From the NCBI RefSeq assembly GCF_004365705.1, contig NZ_SOBN01000004.1, positions 62,001 to 126,000 on the forward strand: a DNA stretch of 64,000 bases. The letters are read 5' to 3'. Each line of letters starts with the position of its first letter. The first letter of the stretch is position 1. The position numbers and the translations under genes were made by a program. This document shows positions 50,371 to 59,243 of the stretch, piece after piece. Below the pieces are notes generated by a model that saw only the letters and a program-made list of their open reading frames with translations, was not told the DNA's origin and did no database searches. This stretch comes from Streptomyces sp. 846.5 (GTDB lineage: Bacteria > Actinomycetota > Actinomycetes > Streptomycetales > Streptomycetaceae).

Positions 50371-50766
50371 CCACTCCCCTAACCGAAGAAGACGTCGAAC
50401 TCGGAGTACAGCGCGGGTTCGACGGTCTTGATCCGGGGCCGGTGAGGTCCGCCCGGGCCGGACGGCGCGGGGCGATGATCTCGGGCGCGGCCGGCGGTGT
50501 CGGCAGGTACGGCCATGGCGGGTAGGGCCGGGGCGGCCAGTAGTTCCGGGCCAGTGCACGACTGGACAGCAAGACGTGCGCGGGCGGCAAGCCCGGTGCC
50601 GGTTGTGCCCGCTACACCGCCACGGCAGCGGCCGCGCGGCACCTGCAGACCGCGATCAGCGTGAGCGGCGCTTTCCCGCAGTTACCCGCAACTTCTGCGG
50701 TTGGCGCAGACCTGACCCTGTCGCGCGGCTCACCCACGTGGATCTGGGCCGTGACCGTTGGGCTGC

Positions 50767-50810
50767 AACTACGGTGAATGCTGGCGGGAACTACGGTGAT
50801 AGCTGGTGGG
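50767..50810. repeat. Two tandem 22-bp repeats
   Basis: AACTACGGTGAATGCTGGCGGG is followed directly by AACTACGGTGATAGCTGGTGGG, with three mismatches. They lie ~400 bp downstream of the kinase gene in gene-poor DNA. Tandem direct repeats of this length can be regulator sites or iterons, but no replication gene is near. Confidence 0.6.
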
Positions 50811-52150
50811 GGAGTGACCCAGTCCGGGGATACGTTTGTCTCGTCACCTTCTGATGACGGCTTCAGCGGTAGCTACGCGGTGGCCGTCGGATCGGATGGT
50901 ACGTGGACAGCATCGCAACAGTGATCAGGTCGTGGCTCGGGTGATGCGGCGCAGGTGGCATGCCCGAGCGCGCAGAGTGAGTTGACGTATCCCAGTGCAT
51001 CACCTACGGCTAGCGGCGTTGATCTTCGGATCAGGACAGTGGCAGTGATCGGGGCTGACAGCTGGGGGCTCACGGAACTCCGCGTCGAACTTCCGCCTCT
51101 TGACTGCCATGAATATCAACTTCCCCTGCAGCCAAGGCACTTACACTACGAGGGGGTGCGAACGAGCAGCGAGGCCATCTGGGGGTTGCCTGATGTTCCT
51201 TGTGCCGGCGGGCCGGTTCCCCGCCGGGGATGAGGGCGGGTCGCTGATCTTGCCAGCTTCTGAGGGGCTTGCAACTACGAGATCACCTGGCGCTTTGGAC
51301 CGGGCGTCGGAGGACAACCGGTGGGTGAGTCAGTAGCGCCGTTTGACGGCTGTTCACCGTCGCTACCTACCAACCGCTCGGGGGTGCTCGGCGCCACAGG
51401 CGGCTGACGCGTTGTTCAGGTACTTGGTCGACGGCGGCGTCGTCCACCAAGGCCGTCAGCCTCTGCGGCGCTACTACGTGCCGGCGTCGACGTTCTTCGT
51501 GCACCGACGCGGTCTCGATGCTGCGGCACGTGGACGCGAACGAGCATCTGAGCGCGAAGCCCGCCTTTCCCTGGACGCGCCAGTCCGCGCTGCGGATCGG
51601 CGACGCCGGCGTCGGCCTGCTGGCGGCCGAGCTCGCGCGGCACAGCGGGGCACCGGCGGCGCAGTTTGACGCCTACGTGCTCGCACATCGCCTGGTCCTT
51701 CACTCCGATGGTCGTTGTCGCCCGCGGGATCCGCCGGTCGTTGCGCCTGCGGTTGGTGCCTGGTGTCGTGAGGTCTGTCCTGGTGGCGTGGGCTAAATGC
51801 ATTCCAGTGAGGCCCGGAGTGATCCGCGCGAGGTGCGCAGGGCCAGGGTGAGGGCGGGTTTCGAGGCGAGCATCGGCCAGATGGTCACGCTCCCGCCGGA
51901 CATCCTGGATCCGGCCCTGGACGGCCTCGGCGAACGGGTCGTCAGCGCGGTCGAACAGCTGCCGGCACCGGAGTGCGCCGTGCGGCCGCCGTCCGCACCA
52001 GCTCAGCCCTGACCGGTGCGGGGGGGAAGCCGCCGACCGGAGCCCGGTCCAGCCCGTTGCCGACCGTGACTTCGCGTATCGGCGGTCGCCTGCTGGAGCC
52101 GGAAGACAGCTGCGGCACGCGAGGACGCCGAGTGATCACTATCGCAAATA

Positions 52151-52162
52151 AAGTGCGCACTT
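52151..52162. promoter_or_regulatory. Perfect 12-bp palindrome
   Basis: AAGTGCGCACTT is a perfect palindrome just after an AT-rich run (ATCGCAAATAA). The setting resembles an operator over a -10 region, but no clear gene starts within 200 bp. It may be the remains of a promoter of a lost gene. Confidence 0.4.
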
Positions 52163-52369
52163 GGCACATAGGGGTGAGCGGCCGTCTCGTACCGGGGGCT
52201 ACTGAGCTCGGCGCTTCGATGGCAAGGGCCGTCGCAGGAGACCTGAGGCGGTGACCAGCCGTTCGCGCCGCTCCTTACCGCCGGGTCACTGGGGTGGTCA
52301 CTGTGGGCGAATCGGCTACCTCGTGAGCGTGCGAATGCCCACAGCAGCCGGGCGCGCCGAGTCGGGGGC

Positions 52370-52468
52370 GTGGGCGTGAAGGCGGAGGTGAAGGTCGAGG
52401 GCGAGATCAAGGTCAAGGGCAAGGGCAAGGGCACGGTCACGGTCAAGGTCAACGGCGGAAAACCGTGA
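52370..52468 (+). CDS. Possible 32-residue Lys/Val/Gly repeat peptide
   Basis: The frame from GTG 52370 (or GTG 52376) encodes KAEVKVEGEIKVKGKGKG then TVTVKVNGGKP and ends four bases before a large hairpin. The alternating pattern would form an amphipathic beta strand. The frame has no ribosome site and remains open upstream to a TGA near 52246 without a usable start. It may be the tail of a frameshifted gene or a real micro-protein. Proximity to a perfect terminator favours past or present transcription. Confidence 0.35.
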   Translation: MGVKAEVKVEGEIKVKGKGKGTVTVKVNGGKP

Positions 52469-52471
52469 AGG

Positions 52472-52505
52472 GCGGGCCTCCGGCGGCGCGCCGCCGGAGG
52501 CCCGC
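52472..52505. terminator. Perfect 17-bp stem hairpin
   Basis: GCGGGCCTCCGGCGGCG and its reverse complement CGCCGCCGGAGGCCCGC are directly adjacent, giving a 34-bp perfect palindrome (loop closed by the central bases). It lies 100 bp beyond the end of the leftward AraC gene and just after the small plus-strand frame, so it may terminate from both sides. Confidence 0.72.
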
Positions 52506-52604
52506 TGCTTGAAAACCGCAGCCCTACCAGCCACGACCCAGGGCACAAACGACACCCCCCACCCCACTCATCTCCCACCCCACCCCGACATCAAACTGCG
52601 GCCC

Positions 52605-53639
52605 TCAGTAAACCCTTGATGCGCCGGCGGGCAGCAGGAGCGCCTGAGGCCCACGCGCTGTGGAGTTTCGCCACTCGGCGGGGGAAATTCCGTAGACGGC
52701 TCGGAACACCCGGCTGAAGTGGGCGGCGCTTGTGAAACCCCACTGGTGGGCCACTGCGGCGATGGTCCGGTTTGCCGCCTGCCTGCGGGCCAGCTCGCGG
52801 CGGCACTCCTCCAACCGGCGGCGCTGGATCCACCGGCTGACGGTGGTGTCCTCGGTCTGGAACAGCTTGTGCAGGTAGCGCACGGAGATCTGATTGGCAC
52901 GGGCTATGGCCTCCGGCGTCAGGTCCGGATCGGCGAGATGCCGGTCGATGAACGCCTTGATCCGCATGAGCAGTACCCGGGTGGCGCTCGGCGTGTCGCC
53001 CGCCTCGCGGTGGAGTCGGTCGTCGGCTAGGACGGTGAGAAGATCGACGACGTTGCGGGCAAGTGCCTCACCGATGTATAGCGGGTGCATCGGCGCGGTG
53101 TCCACGAGCCTGGTAAGGAAAGGCGAGAGCAGCGAGCCCAATGCGGTGTCGGGGCGGATGGGCGTTGCCGTGATCCGCTGTAGATCGGACTCTTTCAGAC
53201 CCAACAGCCGCCGCGGCAGGACGAGGGACTTCGTCTGGAATGGATCGGGGAACTCCATCTGTATCGGACGAGCCATGTCACAGAAGGTGATCTCCCCTGG
53301 GCGTAGGTACACCTCGCGGCCGTCCTGCTCGATCCTGGCAGCACCTCTGCCCAAGAGGTTGATGACCACGTGGTCGTCATTACTCTGTGCGACCAACCGC
53401 GGGCTCCGCCGTGCACGCATGGGATCGCCGTCCGCCGCGGCGACCAGAAGATGGCCCAGCGGCGACGTTCGGATGGTTCCAGAACAGGCCTCGTCGGGCA
53501 CGGCCATGTCAGTCGCGGCGAACGTCAGGGACAGGGCTTCGCGCCAGTACGCCCGTCTCTGGCTGGCTGGTACCGAGTCGGTGGCGTAGACGGTACCTGG
53601 GAGCTGTGAGGGCTCCGGTATCGACGAATCCGGCGACAT
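52605..53639 (-). CDS. AraC-family transcription regulator
   Basis: This 344-residue protein has an N-terminal AraC-binding-like domain (residues ~20-200; HVVINLLGRGAARIEQDGRE, YLRPGEITFCDMARP) and a C-terminal double helix-turn-helix. The latter reads DPDLTPEAIARANQISVRYL, then TIAAVAHQWGFTSAAHFSRV and YGISPAEWR. ATG 53639 has GGTGGAGATC upstream and was preferred to 53702. A truncated homologue of its C-terminus lies at 54866-55102 on the other strand. Targets are unknown; the decayed genes next to it may once have been its regulon. Confidence 0.92.
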   Translation of the reverse strand: MSPDSSIPEPSQLPGTVYATDSVPASQRRAYWREALSLTFAATDMAVPDEACSGTIRTSPLGHLLVAAADGDPMRARRSPRLVAQSNDDHVVINLLGRGAARIEQDGREVYLRPGEITFCDMARPIQMEFPDPFQTKSLVLPRRLLGLKESDLQRITATPIRPDTALGSLLSPFLTRLVDTAPMHPLYIGEALARNVVDLLTVLADDRLHREAGDTPSATRVLLMRIKAFIDRHLADPDLTPEAIARANQISVRYLHKLFQTEDTTVSRWIQRRRLEECRRELARRQAANRTIAAVAHQWGFTSAAHFSRVFRAVYGISPAEWRNSTARGPQALLLPAGASRVY

Positions 53640-53744
53640 GATCTCCACCCTTCGGCCGGTGTGCTTTCCAGACACCGTGCCAGCAGGAGCAGTTTGACAC
53701 ATCGCGTGAATCCGCTAGATCAGGGCATGCGAGACGCTCATTGG

Positions 53745-53948
53745 TCAGACCGCGCTGGTGGTTTCCGGCTCGGTGGATCCCGACGCGGTGTCGAAGGCGT
53801 GGGTGACCTCCGGCCGTGTACCAGGGAGCAGGAGGTCTCGGGCTTGCTCTGCGAAGCGGCGGTCGCTGGCGGTGAGGCGGGTGTGGTGCCGGGCAGCCGG
53901 CCAGGCCGCGACCAAGGCGCCGAGGGACATGCACGGATCGGCGTTCAT
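53745..53948 (-). pseudogene. Fragment of MFS exporter C-terminus
   Basis: This 67-codon frame contains ARHHTRLTASDRRFAEQARD and LLLPGTRPEVTHAFDTASGS. These match the tail of the MFS gene at the right edge (QHHSRLTGTDRRYEEQARR, LLVPGTAPEVTHAFDAASGP). All transmembrane helices are missing. Its ATG overlaps the stop of the frameshifted MaoC-like gene, so it might still be translated, but it can hardly be a transporter. It is best read as a relic of a second copy. Confidence 0.72.
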
Positions 53949-54611
53949 GCCGAACTCGGGCGGCGCAGCAGGTACTTGTGCTGTCCGGAAAGGACCAGCT
54001 CTCCGCGTTGGTTGTGGATGGTGGCGGCCGTGGCGACCACGCCGCTGCCGTCCTGCGGAATGAGGTCCGTGATGGTCAGGGCGTGCACCACCGGCGCTGT
54101 ATGGCCGTGCCTGCGCGCCCAGACGGAGTCGTAGTGCACGGGGTGGTTGTCCGCCGAGACCGTTTGGAACGCCGCGGCGTGCGCCTCGGTCAGTGTGCGG
54201 CTGGGGGCGCGGAACGTGTCTCCGACTGAGCGTTCGCTGTCGATCGGACGCACGCTGAGATCCCAGGTCACCTGGACCTTGCTGCGTCCGGCGGGGGTGA
54301 AGACGTCCGAGACGGACACCATCCGGCAGTGGTGTGGCTCGGTGATCTCACCGACGTAGTGCTGGATCATGAGAGCGGTACCGATCATCTCCACGTTGAT
54401 CGACATCCGCCGCCCGTCGTCGGTGGTCGTGGAACCGGCCGCGATGTGGTCCGGCGGAGCGCACCGCTGGTATTCGGCTTCGGGAAGGGAAGAGCCAGCT
54501 CGCGATGTCGATCTTGTCGATGGGCGCCCGGATGGTGTGGCTGTAGGACGAGCTGGACAGGACGAGGTCCGACGAGACTTCCAGTGCGGGTTCGGATGTT
54601 GTCTCGGGCAT
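53945..54611 (-). pseudogene. Frameshifted MaoC-like gene
   Basis: Translation from ATG 54611 (GGGAGACCGAA upstream) gives SSSYSHTIRAPIDKIDIASW, then leaves frame near 54493. The downstream part continues in the next frame as LPEAEYQRCAPPDHIAAGST, VEMIGTALMIQHYVGEITEP, and a MaoC-type hot-dog end (RTLTEAHAAAFQTVSADNHP, VHYDSVWARRHG). One extra base in the CCCTTCCC run would explain the break. The protein also looks like a join of an unknown N-terminal domain and a MaoC domain. It is probably inactive, unless the frameshift is a sequencing error. Confidence 0.7.
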
Positions 54612-54865
54612 TTCGGTCTCCCAACCGCTCGGCGCCGCGCTACCGGAACGAGGCTAGGAGCAGTCCCGGCGGGCGTGTTGTCCGGGAGCGCATGCGGAGC
54701 TGTCCAGTCGTGCACGACGGGTCGACCGTGTGTGCCAAGGCCTGGCTGGACGCCGGGTTCAAGGGCAACGCGAGGATGCCGAGGCAGGGCGCTTTCGGTT
54801 AAGCTCCCCTGCACGCACAGGCATGATGACCCTGCGAAAGGCGCCTAGATTTCCGGCATCCGTAA

Positions 54866-55102
54866 CGTCGCCGCCGGCTGCAGGAGTGCCGACGTGCGTT
54901 TGCCCGCCGGGAGGCGGCAGGCCGGACCATCGCCGCAGTGGCTCGTCGGTGGGGTTTCACAAGCGCCGCCCACTTCAGCCGGGTATTCCGGGACGCATTC
55001 GGGTTGTCCCCCGCCGAGTGGCGGGACTCTGCGGCGCGAGCGCCTCGCGTGGCTCCGTTGCCGAGTGGCGTGTCAAGGGTGCCGGAGTCCGAAATGCTCT
55101 GA
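54866..55102 (+). pseudogene. Fragment of AraC regulator C-terminus
   Basis: After a TAA at 54863, 78 codons are open and encode RRRRLQECRRAFARREAAGR, TIAAVARRWGFTSAAHFSRV and FGLSPAEWRDSAARAPR before a TGA. This is the second helix-turn-helix of an AraC protein and matches the end of the regulator at 52605-53639 nearly residue for residue. No start codon or N-terminal domain exists upstream. It is an inverted, truncated duplicate or the remains of a paralogue. Confidence 0.82.
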
Positions 55103-55463
55103 GCGAGGAAGTATCCGGCCCAGATCGTCATCCTGCTGAACACACAGCCCGGTACGGACACTCCCTCCGAGGCGTTCCGCATCGATCCCTGAAACGACGT
55201 CCAGTCCGGCTTCGGCAACGGTGCCCGCAACGTCATCCCGCCCAGCCATGCCAGGGCTCCCAACAGCGGTGTGGCCGTCTCACTCTATGTACCGAATTGT
55301 GCACTGAGGTGCCGCTCTTGCCATAGTGGACCTTCGGGCCGTCGTCGGCACCTGCCCGGAGCCTCTTCCGGCACCGGCAGCCGACGCCGAAGGGGCGGAG
55401 GCACCCGTCGGCATAGGACGAGCCTGGCTCCGGCCGGCGAGTGCGGAGTGGGGAGGGGCGCGA
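55103..55463. other. Gene-free stretch with possible decayed coding text
   Basis: No intact gene is seen. One plus-strand frame near 55110-55290 reads YPAQIVILLNTQPGTD and, beyond a TGA, DVQSGFGNGARNVIPP, which may be another relic. The right part precedes the LAL regulator and must contain its promoter. Confidence 0.4.
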
Positions 55464-58211
55464 GTGGCGAAGTCAGACGGATCGCTGTCCCGAAGCGGTC
55501 TGCGCGGCCGGGAGGTCCAGCTCGAAGAGCTGCAGACACTGATCGCCTCGGTTGCCCGCACCGGAAGCGGCGCGCTGACCCTGATCCGGGGCGAACCGGG
55601 CATCGGCAAGAGCACGCTACTCGCCGAGGCCGTCGCCAGGGCCAGGGCAGCGGGATTCTCAGTCGGCCTCGGCAAGGCCGATGAGCTGCATCACCTCGTG
55701 CCGCTCTCGTCGTTGGCGGCCTGCGTCCTGCACGGCGATGAGCCGCTGTTGTCCGGCGACACCTGCGCCGATCTCGCGCGCTATCACGATCAGCGGATCT
55801 GGCTGGTGGAGCGCCTCGCGGAGGCGATCGAAGCCAGAGCCGGCAGTGTGCCGGCGCTGATCGCCCTGGACGATGTGCAGTGGGCCGACCCTCTGAGCCA
55901 GTTCGCCCTGAAGCAGCTTCCGACCCGCTTGCGGACCTCGCCGGTGCTGTGGATGCTGACGGGGCGACAGGGCCAGCCTGGGCCGGCGGAGGAGATCGTC
56001 GCGGCTGCGCAGGACGAACTCCCCACGGTCACCGTGTCCTTGGGCCCGCTGTCCGGCGCGGCCATCGGCCAACTGGCCGGCGACACACTGGGGGCAGCCG
56101 TCGACGAGCGGGTACGGGATCTGCTCGACGGAGCCGGCGGGAACCCGTTTCTGGCGGTCGAGATGCTCGCCGGGCTACGGACCGCCGACGGCTCGGGTGA
56201 GTCCGTGCCTCAAGGGCTCGTGGTGGGTGTGCGCGGCAGGCTCGGGTCCCTTCGGCCGGGCACACTGCGCTTCCTCCAGATGGGGGCTGTGCTGGGACGC
56301 AGGTTCGGCTTCCACGATGCCGCCGCGCTCTGCGGTCAACCCTCGGCCACGTTGGTCGACGCGCTCGATGAGGTGGTGCGCGCCGGACTCCTGGACGACG
56401 ACGGCGACCATCTGGTCTTCCGGCATGATCTGCTGCGCCAGGCGGTCTACGTGGACATTCCGCCGTCAGCGCGGAAGGCTCTACACCGGGAGGCTGCCAA
56501 CCATCTTGCGGCCGCGGGCCACCAGCCGATCGACGCGGTATCGCACATCCTCAGGGGCGCCCTGCCCGGAGACGAGGAAGCGGTGGCGCTGTTGCGGCGG
56601 GCCGCTGACGACGTACTGCCGGTCACGCCGGGCCTTGCGGCCGACCTCATGACGCGCGCCCTGGAATTGGTGCCGGCCCCGCGGCCGTTGAGGTTCGACG
56701 TGGGGGAGCAGGCGATCGTCTGCCTGACTCGGGCCGGCAGGAATCGAGACGCGCTGGCGACCGGCGACCAGCTGCTGGTCGGCCGGCCGCCCCTGGAGGT
56801 GTTCGGCCGATTGCAGGCCGCCCTCGGCGGGACGCTGTGGAACCTGGATCTCGCCGACGAGTTGTGCCGCCGGGCCGAAACGGCCCTCGCGGTCGGGGGC
56901 GCCGCCCCGGAGGTCGAGGCGCGGCTGGCCGCCCTGCGCGCACTGGCCCTGTCCCGGAGTCAGGATCTGGTCGCTGCCCGTGAGGCCGGCGAGAACGCGT
57001 TGTGTGCCGCCATCGCGATCGGTGACCGGGAGGCGCACGTCCTTTCCCTGTCCGGGCTCGGCGAGATCGCGCTCAACGCGGGTGAGAACGCCACCGCGCT
57101 GGAGCGCTTCACCGCGCTCAGCGTGGTCGATTCCGCTTTCCTTCCCGAGGAGATCGTCGCGTACCAGCACTTGGACGACTTCGAGTCCGGCGAACGGCTG
57201 CTTCTCCGGGCAGCACATGATGCCAGGTCGCCCCGTGAGGCGATGCTGCTGTGGGCGCAGGGCCAGCAGCATCTGGGGCTGGGCAGGCTCGACGACGCCG
57301 AAGCCGACTTCGTGACCATGGAGCGCCTGGAAGACGAGGTACAGGTACCCGTCCAGCAGGTGAACGCTCGCGTGATCCGCTCCCGAATCGCCTTTCTGCG
57401 CGGCGACCGGGCAGCGGCGCGGCAGAACCTGGCCGCAGCGCAGGAAAGACTGGCGATCAAACCGAACCCGGGCAACACGGCCGCTGTCCGCTTCCTGGAA
57501 GCGGTCCTCGCCGAGGACGACGGGGACATCGGGTCTGCCATCGACAAGATTCGGCAGGTGCAGCAGGAAGGTGTCTTCATGCGCTGGCGGTTGCTGCGCA
57601 CCTGGGTCGCTTCCGCGATCCGCATGGCCCTGCGAGGCGCGGACCACGGGCTCGCCGAGGACCTGGCCGCACAGGCCGAAGCCCACGCCACACGCAACCC
57701 AGCCGTACCCACCGCCACGGGTATCGCGGCGCAGGCCCTCGGGCTCGTGAAGAACGATCTCGCCCTGCTGGAACGCTCCGTCGCCCTGCTCAAGGCGAGC
57801 CCTCGCCCGCTGGTCCGGGCCGCCGCCTGCGCCGACTTCGGGCAGGCACTCCTCGCAGCGGGCCGGAAGCCTCAAGCAGTGGCCACCCTGACCGATGCCC
57901 ATGCCATGTTCGCCTCGTCGGGCGCGCACGCTGCAGCAGCACGCATACAGCGCGATCTGAATGGTGAAGGGGGTGGGAGCCGCAGGGCAGCGAGCAGGCA
58001 GCGCCCTGTCCAGGGGTGGGAGGCGCTGACGACCTCGGAGAAGAAGGTCGCGCGCCTCATCGCCGAGGGCCACACCAACCGGTCGGCCGCCGACCTGCTC
58101 GTCGTCTCCCCGCATACGGTCAACACTCACCTGACGTCCGCCTTCCGGAAGCTGTCGGTCAACTCCCGCGTGCAGCTTGCCCACATGGTGATGGCCTTGC
58201 GCGACGATTGA
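55464..58211 (+). CDS. LAL-type LuxR regulator (AAA ATPase)
   Basis: From GTG 55464 (GGGGAGGGG upstream) this is 915 residues. An N-terminal ATPase has Walker A GEPGIGKST (43-51) and Walker B LIALDDVQWAD (~132-142). A long helical TPR-like middle follows, then a C-terminal LuxR helix-turn-helix (TSEKKVARLIAEGHTNRSAA, SPHTVNTHLTSAFRKL). Large regulators of this type switch on carbohydrate or secondary-metabolism genes after ligand binding. The two nearest downstream units are the hydrolase-like gene and the sugar ABC importer, which are possible targets. An in-frame start at 55326 would add 46 disordered residues. Confidence 0.93.
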   Translation: MAKSDGSLSRSGLRGREVQLEELQTLIASVARTGSGALTLIRGEPGIGKSTLLAEAVARARAAGFSVGLGKADELHHLVPLSSLAACVLHGDEPLLSGDTCADLARYHDQRIWLVERLAEAIEARAGSVPALIALDDVQWADPLSQFALKQLPTRLRTSPVLWMLTGRQGQPGPAEEIVAAAQDELPTVTVSLGPLSGAAIGQLAGDTLGAAVDERVRDLLDGAGGNPFLAVEMLAGLRTADGSGESVPQGLVVGVRGRLGSLRPGTLRFLQMGAVLGRRFGFHDAAALCGQPSATLVDALDEVVRAGLLDDDGDHLVFRHDLLRQAVYVDIPPSARKALHREAANHLAAAGHQPIDAVSHILRGALPGDEEAVALLRRAADDVLPVTPGLAADLMTRALELVPAPRPLRFDVGEQAIVCLTRAGRNRDALATGDQLLVGRPPLEVFGRLQAALGGTLWNLDLADELCRRAETALAVGGAAPEVEARLAALRALALSRSQDLVAAREAGENALCAAIAIGDREAHVLSLSGLGEIALNAGENATALERFTALSVVDSAFLPEEIVAYQHLDDFESGERLLLRAAHDARSPREAMLLWAQGQQHLGLGRLDDAEADFVTMERLEDEVQVPVQQVNARVIRSRIAFLRGDRAAARQNLAAAQERLAIKPNPGNTAAVRFLEAVLAEDDGDIGSAIDKIRQVQQEGVFMRWRLLRTWVASAIRMALRGADHGLAEDLAAQAEAHATRNPAVPTATGIAAQALGLVKNDLALLERSVALLKASPRPLVRAAACADFGQALLAAGRKPQAVATLTDAHAMFASSGAHAAAARIQRDLNGEGGGSRRAASRQRPVQGWEALTTSEKKVARLIAEGHTNRSAADLLVVSPHTVNTHLTSAFRKLSVNSRVQLAHMVMALRDD

Positions 58212-58251
58212 GCGGACTTGTTGGTACGTTCACGCGATGCGAGTGGTACCG

Positions 58252-58283
58252 GAGTGAGCTTGGCTTGGGGACCGAGCTCACTC
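58252..58283. promoter_or_regulatory. Inverted repeat in leader of hydrolase-like gene
   Basis: GAGTGAGCT (58252-58260) and AGCTCACTC (58275-58283) are perfect 9-bp arms, separated by 14 bp. The right arm ends just before the GGAGG ribosome site of the gene starting at 58294. It could be an operator for the upstream LAL regulator or an mRNA hairpin over the ribosome site. Confidence 0.55.
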
Positions 58284-58293
58284 GGAGGCCCCC

Positions 58294-59061
58294 ATGCATG
58301 GACCCACCCCCCCCGTACCGCCGGTGATCGTGCTCGTCCACGGAGCGTTCACCGGAGCCTCGTCCTGGGCGGGGGCCATCAGCCTCCTTCACGCCGCCGG
58401 ACTGAGGGTGTGCGCCCCGGCGAACCCGTTGCGCGGCCTGGCCCACGACGCCGCCTACATTCGGAGCGTCGTGCGCCACATCGAGGCCCCGGTAGTGCTG
58501 GTCGGTCACGGCTACGGTGGCGCGGTCATCACCCATGCCGCCACCGCCGCCGACAATATCGTGGCGTTGTGCTACGTCGCGGCGTTCGGCCTGGACGCCG
58601 GAGAGTGCGTCCTGGACATCACGAGCCGCTTCGCCCCCATGCCGGTGACCGACGCGACCTTGACCGCCGCTTTCCCCACCCGGATTTCCGCCGGCCCGGA
58701 TGGCGAGCTGTACATCCGTAGGGAACGGTTCCCAGAGGTGTTCGCCGCGGACCTGCCGCCGCACGTCAACCATGTGCTGGCTGTGCAGCAGCGCCCGATC
58801 GCCCAGAGCGCGCTGACCGGTAGATCGGGCCCGCCGGCATGGGCCTCCAAGCCGTCCTGGTACGCCATCGCGGCGGCCGATCGGATGCTCAACCCCACCG
58901 CTCAGCGCTTCATGGCACAACGCATGGCGGCCACCGAATACTTACTGGACGGTTCGCACGCCGTGGTTCTGTCACAGCCCGGCGCCGTGGTGGAGATGAT
59001 CCGGGAAGCCGCCGGACAGTGCTCCGGCGGCGGCGACGGCGGACTTCGACATACATTCTGA
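58294..59061 (+). CDS. Alpha/beta-hydrolase-fold protein lacking the nucleophile serine
   Basis: This 255-residue protein has the fold's main points: VIVLVHGAFTGASSW as the oxyanion strand-loop, PVVLVGHGYGGAVITHA as the elbow, AAADRMLNP holding the acid-position Asp, and GSHAVVLSQP with the catalytic His. At the elbow the usual GHSYGG is GHGYGG, so position 73 is Gly (codon GGC, one step from AGC). As written it cannot act as a serine hydrolase. It may be a binding protein, an enzyme with another mechanism, or a recent loss-of-function allele. CGGAGG precedes the ATG. Confidence 0.85.
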   Translation: MHGPTPPVPPVIVLVHGAFTGASSWAGAISLLHAAGLRVCAPANPLRGLAHDAAYIRSVVRHIEAPVVLVGHGYGGAVITHAATAADNIVALCYVAAFGLDAGECVLDITSRFAPMPVTDATLTAAFPTRISAGPDGELYIRRERFPEVFAADLPPHVNHVLAVQQRPIAQSALTGRSGPPAWASKPSWYAIAAADRMLNPTAQRFMAQRMAATEYLLDGSHAVVLSQPGAVVEMIREAAGQCSGGGDGGLRHTF

Positions 59062-59243
59062 GTAAGTCCATGGGGTAATATCCCCGCTCAACTGGGAAAA
59101 CGCCGGCATGGACCGCCTCCTCGGCGACCCTGACGTCTGACCTCAGCCCGCAGGCTCACGCTGATCGAGTCGCCATGGGACGCCTTGGGTCACCTCCCGA
59201 GAGCGACACTCCGGCCGCAGATATCGCTCGGGAAGGCACCACC

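Larger units (their letters stand above)
50371..52369. other. About 2 kb with no recognised gene
   Basis: Short frames occur on both strands but none shows sustained codon bias with a ribosome site. Two stretches read somewhat like protein: one near 51518-51720 (LRIGDAGVGLLAAELARHSG) and one near 51797-51960 (LPPDILDPALDGLGERVVSA). They may be relics of one decayed gene. Between ~50750 and 51330 the DNA is less GC-rich than the flanks. The area also carries the tandem repeat at 50767-50810 and the palindrome at 52151-52162. It looks like degraded accessory DNA. Confidence 0.45.

Noticed and set aside
47242-50559. A 1105-codon minus-strand frame opposite the Ser/Thr kinase gene.
   Set aside because: It is a shadow produced by extreme third-position GC; its translation is Arg/Gly/Val-rich without domains, while the plus strand encodes a complete kinase with a propeller.
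54799-55263. A minus-strand frame overlapping the AraC fragment as a gene.
   Set aside because: The plus-strand helix-turn-helix match is clear, so most of the minus frame is its shadow.
55326-55463. An earlier start for the LAL regulator adding 46 residues.
   Set aside because: The added part is disordered and lacks a ribosome site, whereas GTG 55464 has one and begins just before the conserved LRGRE region.
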